Assembly (NCBI GenBank): GCA_035499215.1 | Contig: DATJZH010000016.1 | Location: forward strand, 1-13,627 | Direction: 5' to 3' | Source of the DNA: DATJZH01 sp035499215 | GTDB lineage: Bacteria; Actinomycetota; Actinomycetes; Streptosporangiales; Streptosporangiaceae | DNA length: 13,627 nt | Shown: positions 8,270-13,627 of the stretch, piece by piece | Numbering within the stretch: the stretch's first letter is position 1 | Layout of the letters: each line of letters opens with the position of its first letter | The notes under the pieces: generated by a model | The model's database searches: none | Told to the model about the DNA's origin: nothing | Seen by the model: the letters and a program-made list of their open reading frames with translations, nothing else | Position numbers and translations under genes: made by a program

Positions 8270-9114
8270 GCCGGCTGCCGACCAGCCTGGACGCGCCGCC
8301 GTCGGGACGAGCCCGCCCCATCTGGTTCGACGCGGCGGCCTACGGCCGGGCCCGGCTGCTCGGCGGCGGCGACGTGCCGTGGTCTTCGCCGGCCGAGCTG
8401 AGCTCGTTCTTCGCCAAGATCGGCGGAATGTTCCGCTCCGACGCGATCCTGGTCGACCTCGCGGACCTGTTCGCCCAGCGGACCGTGGCTGACCAGCAGC
8501 TCCGCGCCGCGATGGCGGCTCGCAGCCGGCCTGGGTATGCTCTGCGGACGCTGCTCGGCGACGGGCAGGCCCGCAGCACCGCGGCGGAGGCGGTACGGGT
8601 GCTGGCCGGCACGAGCGGGCTCGTCCCGCTGGTGCTGACCGTGCCCGCACCCGGTCGCTGGATGGCGATGACCGCGCTGCAGGCCGGTTCCGATCCAGGG
8701 CCGCCGGACGCGGGCCAGGCAGAGATCGCCGCGATCTACAGCGCCGACTTCCTGCGGATATTCGCCGGTGCTGGCGTCGACGGCCTGCTCCTCGACGAGG
8801 GCCAGATACCCGCCGACCAGCTGATCCACCCCGAGGCGTACCGGCCGGTGCTCAACGTAGCCGACCACTACGAGTGGCCTGTGCTCATCCAGACCGATGC
8901 CGCCGCGGCCTGGCCGCACGGCCCTGTCCCCGGTGTCGCCCGCTGGCTCGGCCCGGCCGGCCCCCGCGAGCCAGCCGGCCGCTGGGGCGTCGTGGCCGGC
9001 CCGGACTTCTGGGCTGGTGCTGATCCGCCCGCAGAGGCTGATCTCGTGCTCGCGGCCGTCCCGGCCGAGGCCGATCCGGAGGCCGTCATGAAGCGGGTCC
9101 GGGCCCTCGGATGA
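8266..9114 (+). CDS. Uncharacterised 282-aa protein, candidate fifth (epsilon/ApcE-like) subunit
   Basis: About 30 kDa, no signal peptide or membrane segment. I do not firmly recognise the family. Seen: a PLVLTVPAP strand (~121-129) and AGVDGLLLDE (169-178), the kind of strand ending in an acidic residue seen in UroD/MetE-like TIM barrels; this is a weak resemblance. The ATG overlaps the stop of the HyuB gene (ATGA) with GGAGG four bases upstream, so it should be made in step with the carboxylase subunits. Acetophenone carboxylase has a loosely bound fifth subunit of about 34 kDa encoded after the four core genes, and this gene sits in that place with a similar size. Equivalence to ApcE is inferred from order and size only. 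The alternative is an unrelated UroD-like or accessory enzyme. Confidence 0.75.
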   Translation: MSRLPTSLDAPPSGRARPIWFDAAAYGRARLLGGGDVPWSSPAELSSFFAKIGGMFRSDAILVDLADLFAQRTVADQQLRAAMAARSRPGYALRTLLGDGQARSTAAEAVRVLAGTSGLVPLVLTVPAPGRWMAMTALQAGSDPGPPDAGQAEIAAIYSADFLRIFAGAGVDGLLLDEGQIPADQLIHPEAYRPVLNVADHYEWPVLIQTDAAAAWPHGPVPGVARWLGPAGPREPAGRWGVVAGPDFWAGADPPAEADLVLAAVPAEADPEAVMKRVRALG

Positions 9115-9140
9115 CCGGCGCCGACCCCCAGACGTTCCTT

Positions 9141-9149
9141 GGTGAGGAG
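9141..9149 (+). promoter_or_regulatory. Ribosome-binding site favouring SDR start at 9156
   Basis: GGTGAGGAG ends six bases before the ATG at 9156. The alternative in-frame ATG at 9111 overlaps the upstream stop (ATGA) but has only a poor purine-rich sequence ahead of it. Both could be used. Confidence 0.55.
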
Positions 9150-9155
9150 CCTGCG

Positions 9156-9992
9156 ATGACTTTTGCAGAGGACGAAGCCGACCTGTCGCCGGGCGTCACC
9201 GGGCGGAAGCTGGCCGGCCGGGTGGCGCTGGTCACCGGGGGTACCCGCGGGATCGGCGCCTCGATCTGCACCAGCCTGGCCAGCCAGGGGGCCGTCGTAG
9301 CCGCCGGGTACAGCGGCAACGCCGAGCGCGCCCAGGCCTTCGCGGCTGGCTTCGAGCGCCGTTTCGGCGCTCGAGTGCGGCTGACGGTGCACCGGGGAAA
9401 TGTCGCCATGCCTGAGGACTGCCAGCGCGTGGTCCAGGAGGTGATCGGCCAGCACGGCCAACTCGACATCCTCGTCAACAACGCCGGCATCACCATCGAC
9501 AAGCTCACCGTGAACCTGACGACGGGAGACTGGGACAAGGTCCTCAACGTCAACCTCTCCGGTGCGTTTTACATGGCCCAGGCCGCGCTCGGCCATATGC
9601 TCGAACGCGGCACCGGCCGGATCATCAACGTGTCCTCGATCACCGGCGAGATCGGCAACGTCGGCCAGGCCAACTACGCTGCCTCCAAATCCGGCCTGCT
9701 CGGGCTGACAAAGGCGCTCGCCCGCGAAGCCGCGTTCCTGCTGGCCAGATCGGGCAAGCTGACGCCGGACACGATCGGGCTGACCGTGAACGCGGTCGCT
9801 CCCGGGCTCATCGACACCGAAATGCTCGACACTATCCCGGCCAAGGCGCTGGCCCGCCTCACGGCCCAGATTCCCTGCGGGCGGCTCGGGCGTCCCGAGG
9901 AGGTGGCCCGGATCGTGCACATCCTCGCGGCCGACACCTCGTCGTACATCACCGGCCAGGTGTGGAGCGTCAACGGCGGAATGGATATGTAG
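9156..9992 (+). CDS. Short-chain dehydrogenase/reductase, PhaB/FabG-like
   Basis: Classical SDR of 278 aa from ATG 9156 (293 aa if ATG 9111 is used). Seen: Rossmann glycine motif TGGTRGIG (27-34), NNAG (108-111), catalytic S161, Y174 and K178 in YAASK, and a C-terminal VNGGMDM. NVGQANYAASK and the ending resemble acetoacetyl-CoA reductase (PhaB) and FabG proteins. An extra ~14-residue segment (about 193-207, LLARSGKLTPDTIG) lies between the active-site helix and the VNAVAPG strand. In context it could oxidise a secondary alcohol to the ketone used by the carboxylase (as 1-phenylethanol dehydrogenase does before acetophenone carboxylase) or reduce a 3-oxoacyl-CoA. Sequence alone does not decide. 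NADPH use is hinted at by R31 in the glycine motif but is not proven. Confidence 0.9.
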   Translation: MTFAEDEADLSPGVTGRKLAGRVALVTGGTRGIGASICTSLASQGAVVAAGYSGNAERAQAFAAGFERRFGARVRLTVHRGNVAMPEDCQRVVQEVIGQHGQLDILVNNAGITIDKLTVNLTTGDWDKVLNVNLSGAFYMAQAALGHMLERGTGRIINVSSITGEIGNVGQANYAASKSGLLGLTKALAREAAFLLARSGKLTPDTIGLTVNAVAPGLIDTEMLDTIPAKALARLTAQIPCGRLGRPEEVARIVHILAADTSSYITGQVWSVNGGMDM

Positions 9993-10030
9993 GGGCAGAC
10001 AAAGCTTCACCGGCGACGTACGATCCGTCG

Positions 10031-11347
10031 ATGGACAGGTCGCGCTATCCGCTGATAGACACGTCGAGCCCGTCCGCTACCGAGAGCGCCGCAGAGGTCT
10101 CCGCCGCGCTTACTCCGCGCGCCGACGAGATGTCCGCGGACATCTACCGCCTGATCGTGCGGGATATCCCTCAGCTGCGCAACGATAAGCGGGTGCTGGC
10201 GCTGTTGGGAGCCAGCGTCGCCGAGAATGTGGCCACCATGCTGCACGTCCTGCAGCACGGCATCGATCTGGAGGCAGTGCATGCTCCGGCGGCGGCCAAG
10301 GAATACGCACGCCGGCTCGCGCAGCGCGGCGTCCCCCTGGCCGCGCTGCTGCGCGCCTACCGCGTCGGTTCGGCCCGATTCGAGGACTGGTGCCTGCAGG
10401 AACTGGGACGGCGGAGTGACGACGCGGCGGTGGTCAGCGCGGCCGGGCTGCGCATCGCCGGAATCGTGGCTGCTTACATCGACCAGACCTCAGAAGAGGT
10501 GGTATCCGCCTACGAATCCGAAAAGCAGAACTGGCTACGGAACCAGAGTGTGGCCAGGGCGGCCCGCGTCCGGGCGCTGCTGGGGGGCGAGCAGGTGGAG
10601 GTGAGTTCCTCCGAGGCCATCCTGGGCTACCGGCTCAGGCAGCATCATCTTGGCGTTGTGACCTGGATCACCGAGGCGCCGGCGGGCAGTGACGCGCTCG
10701 GGCTCCTGGAGCGCGCGACCGCTGAGGCGGCGGCCGAAGCCCACTGTAACGGGCGGCCGATGTTCGTTCCGCAGGACGAATTCTGTGCGTGGGCCTGGCT
10801 GCCGCTCGGGGCACGAAGCGATATCGCGCTGCCGGGGATGAGCGTCCAGAGCAGTACCGGCGTTGACAGGATCCGATTCGCCTTCGGTGAGCCCGCGCCC
10901 GGGGTGCCGGGTTTCCGCCGCACGCATCAGCAGGCGCTGAGCGCCCAGGCAGTTGCGCTGGCCGCCGGACCGTCAGGCCAGATCGTGACGAGCTTCGGCG
11001 AGGTCGCGCCGCTGGCCCTGATGTCGGGCTCGATCGAGCTGCTGCGGGCCTGGGTCATCGAGACCTTGGGGGCGCTCGCGGACGACGACGACAACAACGC
11101 CCGGCTCCGCGACACGCTGCGGGTATTCCTCCAGGAAAACGGGAGCTACAAGAGTACGGCGGAACGGCTGACGCTGCACAAGAACACCGTCCAGTACCGG
11201 GTCCGCAAGGCCGAGGAAAGCCTCAGGGGTGCCATCACCCGAGACCGCCTGCAGATTGAGCTAGCCCTACTGGCCCGCCACTGGCTGGGCGCTGAGATAC
11301 TGAGGCCTGCCGACGAGCCCGAGGACGCGTCCGGGTCAGAACGGTGA
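10031..11347 (+). CDS. PucR/CdaR-family transcriptional regulator with RsbRD-like N-terminal domain
   Basis: Protein of 438 aa from ATG 10031. Seen: an N-terminal helical region (about 25-165) with VAENVATMLHVL and PLAALLRAYRVG segments typical of RsbRD/RsbT-co-antagonist-like sensor domains found on actinobacterial PucR proteins; a divergent GGDEF-like middle region (about 205-330); and a C-terminal PucR helix-turn-helix (about 357-415) with SYKSTAERLTLHKNTVQYRV. Such proteins act in the cytoplasm as activators or repressors of adjacent catabolic genes. The frame is open back to a GTG at 9962 inside the SDR gene, but ATG 10031 gives a 38-bp gap and a normal domain start; its ribosome-binding site is weak. 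It lies immediately downstream of the carboxylase operon on the same strand, making it the likely pathway regulator (inference). Effector unknown. Confidence 0.9.
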   Translation: MDRSRYPLIDTSSPSATESAAEVSAALTPRADEMSADIYRLIVRDIPQLRNDKRVLALLGASVAENVATMLHVLQHGIDLEAVHAPAAAKEYARRLAQRGVPLAALLRAYRVGSARFEDWCLQELGRRSDDAAVVSAAGLRIAGIVAAYIDQTSEEVVSAYESEKQNWLRNQSVARAARVRALLGGEQVEVSSSEAILGYRLRQHHLGVVTWITEAPAGSDALGLLERATAEAAAEAHCNGRPMFVPQDEFCAWAWLPLGARSDIALPGMSVQSSTGVDRIRFAFGEPAPGVPGFRRTHQQALSAQAVALAAGPSGQIVTSFGEVAPLALMSGSIELLRAWVIETLGALADDDDNNARLRDTLRVFLQENGSYKSTAERLTLHKNTVQYRVRKAEESLRGAITRDRLQIELALLARHWLGAEILRPADEPEDASGSER

Positions 11348-11543
11348 ATCCGGGATGCGCCTGGGAAACGTCGGCCTGGTCCGTGCGGTCGCTGACCTTC
11401 GCAGCAGCGCGATCCAGGCGCGCCGCCACGGCTGATCGTCAGTCAGCCGCCAGCGGTGCCCGCAGCCGTGGTGTCTTCGGCCAGCAAGATGTCGCCCCGC
11501 TCGATGACCTGTTTCGTCCCGTCGCCGGTACCGGCCCGGTCCT
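11348..11543. other. Convergent intergenic region
   Basis: About 196 bp between the end of the regulator gene and the end of the ferritin-like gene. It contains a short hairpin (11429-11449) and a minus-strand open segment resembling a cupin C-terminus (11443-11544). A plus-strand open frame from GTG 11344 crosses into the antisense of the ferritin-like gene and is not considered real. Confidence 0.5.
11429..11449. terminator. Possible bidirectional terminator hairpin
   Basis: CGGCTGA and TCAGCCG form a perfect 7-bp inverted repeat with a 7-nt loop in the gap between two convergent genes. There is no T-run on either side, so it would be a weak or factor-assisted terminator at best. Confidence 0.3.
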
Positions 11544-11544
11544 T
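11443..11544 (-). pseudogene. Possible 3' remnant of a cupin-like gene
   Basis: In a frame different from that of the ferritin-like gene, the minus strand encodes about 33 residues ending in GDILLAEDTTAAG followed by a few residues and TGA. The segment is reminiscent of the GDVLLxEDTTGxGH ending of some small cupin-domain proteins. No start codon or cupin core lies upstream, where the unrelated ferritin-like gene sits instead. It may be a leftover 3' end after replacement or insertion. It could also be chance or a frameshifted extension of the neighbouring gene. Recognition is from memory and weak. Confidence 0.28.
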
Positions 11545-12935
11545 CAATTTCTTGTAGCTGTCTGGGCCGTGCGTTCGGTGAGCCGCTGGCCGACGTCCTG
11601 GCTCATGGAGTGCAGCTTGCCTGCGAGCGGGGCGAGTGCGCTCAGGCCCGCTTCCTTGCTGAGGGATGCGCAGGTCTGCTCCAGCGTGTCGAGCCGTTCC
11701 CTGATGATCTTCCAGGCCGCGTCCCGGTGCGGCAGCAAGAAGGTGGCCGGGCGTGCGATGTCGAAGGTGAAGCCAGCCGTGCAGCCGGGGCGGGACGGGC
11801 CGACTGGCAGGGTGGCCAGAACTGCGCCCAGCTCGCGCATTACCCAGTTCATCAGGTGTTTCGCGGTTCGCGCCAGGGTGTCCAGTTCGGCCGCGGTCTC
11901 GCCGTGATGGATGTAGTAGCGGCTCAGCACCTGCAGGACGACCTCGTACAGGCCGTTGGCGAGGTCCGCGACCCGCGCGGTGAGGACGTCCTCGATCAAG
12001 GCGCCCGAGTCGACGTCGGGGGGCAGCCGGACGAAGGCTGGCTCGACCGGCCGGGCCGGGTTGAATGCCGGGTCGGCTGACTGCACGGCCAGCAGGTCCT
12101 CAAGGATTCCGACGAATGTGCCGAAGTGCGACCGCATCCAGTCGCCGCGCGCTCCTTCACCCTGCTCGACGATCACCTCGATCGCCTGCCGGGCCGATGC
12201 CAGGCCGGTAACCGCGATCAGCTCCGGCCACTCGAAGATGTCGGTGACAGCTTGTACCCTGGGCGGCCCGATGAACACCGCGTCTTCGCCGTAACGGCCG
12301 CATAGATAGTCCAGGCCTGCCTCGATCCCCCGGTACAGGTGGCCCACCGTCCGCCACTGCTGCGGCACGGCAACCAGCGCAGCCTCACCGACGGTCAGCG
12401 GGCGGGCGTGCTGCGCAGCGGCGAACCCCGCCGCGTCCTGCAGCGCCATGCCCTCGGGCCGCTCAAGGTAGATGAAGTGGCGCAGGGCACGCTCGCCGAA
12501 CGGCACCAGCGCGATCTGGACGCCAGGTGGATACCACCGGGACAAGACCGGGAAGTTGGGCCGCTCGAAATGAGGCGCCGCGCCGATGGCAGTCAAGATG
12601 TTGGTGCTCAGCGCCAGATGCAGCATCTCCTGCTTGATGACGCTGATGAGCGCCGTTTCCCAGGCCTGCACCCGGCCGAGCTGATCTGGTGTCAGGTCCT
12701 CGTCCAGCCCGCGCTTGAGCGAGAACTGCGCGTACAGGTACTCACACATCAGACCGTGCTCGATCTCGCAGGCCTGACCCAGCAGATACACCAGCTCCTC
12801 CCGGGTTTCCACCTTCAACACCGGCTCGGCTGCGTAATCGCCGCTGGCGTCGGCGGGCACGGTCACAGCCTCATTCGCCTTGAGGCGAGGCTCGCGATGG
12901 CGGGTGCCTTGGGTGGATGAGCTGGGGCCCGTCAT
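11544..12935 (-). CDS. Ferritin-like domain protein (VioB/RebD/iminophenyl-pyruvate dimer synthase-type fold)
   Basis: Protein of 463 aa with an excellent AGGAGG ribosome-binding site five bases before ATG 12935. Seen: a four-helix-bundle pattern of metal-ligand residues: EIEHGLMCEYLYAQ (57-70, with E59/E65), KQEMLHLAL (101-109, an ExxH pair E103/H106), a helix with E253/E257/E260 and SHFGTF (H270). The segment after the ExxH (IGAAPHFERPNFP) is typical of the ferritin-like domain also found in the bisindole enzymes VioB, RebD and StaD. These use a metal or heme centre to couple imines, but most stand-alone relatives are of unknown function. No partner tryptophan oxidase, violacein or rebeccamycin gene is visible nearby. 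No signal peptide or transmembrane helix is apparent, so it is probably cytoplasmic. The ~130 residues after the bundle have no assigned domain. Confidence 0.8.
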   Translation of the reverse strand: MTGPSSSTQGTRHREPRLKANEAVTVPADASGDYAAEPVLKVETREELVYLLGQACEIEHGLMCEYLYAQFSLKRGLDEDLTPDQLGRVQAWETALISVIKQEMLHLALSTNILTAIGAAPHFERPNFPVLSRWYPPGVQIALVPFGERALRHFIYLERPEGMALQDAAGFAAAQHARPLTVGEAALVAVPQQWRTVGHLYRGIEAGLDYLCGRYGEDAVFIGPPRVQAVTDIFEWPELIAVTGLASARQAIEVIVEQGEGARGDWMRSHFGTFVGILEDLLAVQSADPAFNPARPVEPAFVRLPPDVDSGALIEDVLTARVADLANGLYEVVLQVLSRYYIHHGETAAELDTLARTAKHLMNWVMRELGAVLATLPVGPSRPGCTAGFTFDIARPATFLLPHRDAAWKIIRERLDTLEQTCASLSKEAGLSALAPLAGKLHSMSQDVGQRLTERTAQTATRN

Positions 12936-12985
12936 GGTTCCCTCCTGGTGCGTTGCTCAATACCGGGCGGCGCGTGTGGTGCTGC

Positions 12986-13010
12986 GGACAATGCAACCCC
13001 CGTTCGTTCC
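12986..13010 (-). promoter_or_regulatory. Possible ECF-sigma-type promoter for the ferritin-like gene
   Basis: On the minus strand GGAAC (13010-13006) is followed after 16 bases by GTCC (12989-12986), resembling the GGAAC-N16-GTC pattern of ECF sigma promoters in actinomycetes. It would place a 5' leader of about 40-45 nt before ATG 12935. The -10 half is short and such a match can arise by chance in GC-rich DNA. Confidence 0.28.
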
Positions 13011-13039
13011 GTCTGGGCAAGCAGCCATGCCCTATCCGC

Positions 13040-13058
13040 CAATAGATGCCAGCTATTG
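13040..13058. repeat. Inverted repeat CAATAG-N7-CTATTG
   Basis: A perfect 6-bp inverted repeat with a 7-nt spacer in a locally AT-richer stretch upstream of the ferritin-like gene and inside the atypical tail of the STAS reading frame. It could be an operator for the ferritin-like gene. Function is not known. Confidence 0.4.
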
Positions 13059-13441
13059 ATGATTGAGGCCCATCAGCACGGCCGCCGGTTAAGGCAAGCG
13101 CGGACACTTCCTGGAGGCCGGGGAGCGAGATCGTCCGGTGTGCGCGGGGTGAGGCGCGGGTGATCCGGAGCCATCCGTCCTCGAGCCGGGCCCGGCGGCG
13201 GGTGGCCAGGAGCACGTTGATGCCCGCGCAGTCAAGGAACGTCACGCCTGCGAGGTCGGGGGCCAGCCGGGGTCCGTGCCGGCGGATCACCCGGAGCAGG
13301 TACTCCCGGAGGTGCGGGGCGGACCGGATGTCGATCTCCCCCCGGATCTCGATGACCGGCGGGGCGCCGGGCGGATGCCCGCGCGCAGGTCCGCCGGCTC
13401 CCCGGCGCCCTTCGCCGCACTGCTCATCAGCGGGGCCGGGA

Positions 13442-13627
13442 CTACCATTGCCCGGCGGCCTCGGGCATGTCCCGGCTCACCGGGGTCAGCCCGGCGCACC
13501 GGGCCGGGGCTGGGGATGTCAGGCCGTCCGCGGTCTCGAAGAGGACCTGCTGGAGCGGGCGGGGCAGGTCGGCGTTCCACACCAGGGACGCGGTCGCGGT
13601 CAGCGGGTGATGGTCGATGCTGACCCG
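13442..13627 (-). CDS. C-terminal end of an unidentified protein, cut by the right edge
   Basis: A minus-strand frame is open from the window edge to a TAG at 13444-13442 (61 codons), with almost every codon ending in G or C as in the genuine genes here. It contains LVWNADLPRPLQQVLF, which is vaguely like the end of some LysR-type effector domains, but too little is present to assign it. The stop lies next to or overlaps the putative start codons of the STAS gene (13448, 13427), suggesting the two were in one transcription unit. Confidence 0.4.
   Translation of the reverse strand, partial: RVSIDHHPLTATASLVWNADLPRPLQQVLFETADGLTSPAPARCAGLTPVSRDMPEAAGQW

Larger units (their letters stand above)
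12871..13427 (-). pseudogene. STAS-domain anti-sigma factor antagonist, apparently frameshifted
   Basis: Minus-strand translation from about 13356 shows a good STAS domain: VIEIRGEIDIRSAPHL (first strand and helix), then FLDCAGINVLLATRRRAR (central strand and helix), then ITRASPRAHRTISLPGLQEV. Such proteins bind anti-sigma factors and release sigma factors. The open frame extends to 13476 but contains no ATG, GTG or TTG before the domain. The first usable start in frame, GTG 13290, would delete the first strand and helix. A plausible start, ATG 13427 (or 13448), lies in another frame whose codons lead into the domain if one base were restored near 13360, in the GCGCCCCGCC run. At the other end, GC-rich codon use stops near 13090 and the frame runs on through low-GC3 codons into the ferritin-like gene, so the native stop may also be lost. 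The usual phosphoacceptor Ser is replaced (DCAG instead of DSSG). Confidence 0.6.

Noticed and set aside
8243..8280. Near-repeat of ATGAGCCG at the end of HyuB and the start of the next gene
   Set aside because: Only about 8-10 bases are shared and the two copies are in different frames; probably chance.
11344..11907. 187-codon plus-strand frame overlapping the regulator stop by GTGA
   Set aside because: It is mostly antisense to the ferritin-like gene, composition is Ser/Arg/Ala-rich, and no motif is visible.
1..13627. tRNA, rRNA, CRISPR array, insertion-sequence ends or transposase
   Set aside because: No CCA-ended cloverleaf, evenly spaced repeats, terminal inverted repeats or transposase motifs were noticed on reading both strands.

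Overview
The window is very GC-rich, with codons that nearly always end in G or C and tightly packed genes. Its PucR/RsbRD-type regulator and STAS protein are typical of a high-GC actinomycete. The genus cannot be told from the sequence. There are no RNA genes, CRISPR arrays or intact mobile elements.

Left part (1-1219, minus strand): the N-terminal ~406 codons of an acyl-CoA synthetase that runs off the left edge. A 234-bp divergent intergenic region (1220-1453) follows. It carries two perfect copies of the palindrome GTGCGCAC, which together form a 9-bp inverted repeat.

Central operon (1454-9992, plus strand): six genes joined mostly by ATGA/GTGA stop-start overlaps. The first five are a HyuA-type ASKHA subunit (645 aa), a small zinc-ribbon gamma subunit (141 aa), a second HyuA-type subunit (716 aa), a HyuB-type subunit (770 aa) and a 282-aa protein of unknown family. 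Two different HyuA-type subunits, one HyuB, one small gamma and a ~30 kDa fifth protein are the composition of acetophenone carboxylase (ApcABCDE, Aromatoleum). Acetone carboxylase has only one HyuA-type subunit. The sixth gene is a PhaB/FabG-like short-chain dehydrogenase. A plausible scheme, which is inference, is: secondary alcohol to ketone (SDR), ATP-dependent carboxylation of the ketone to a 3-oxo acid (Apc-like complex), and CoA activation (divergent ligase) before thiolysis. The SDR could instead reduce the 3-oxoacyl-CoA. The substrate is unknown. A PucR-family regulator (10031-11347) follows in the same direction and is the obvious candidate regulator.

Right part (11348-13627): a short convergent region holds a weak hairpin and what looks like the last ~34 codons of a lost cupin-like gene. 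Then, on the minus strand, come a 463-aa ferritin-like (VioB/RebD-type domain) protein, a STAS-domain anti-sigma-factor antagonist that lacks an in-frame start and looks frameshifted, and the 3' end of another gene cut by the right edge.
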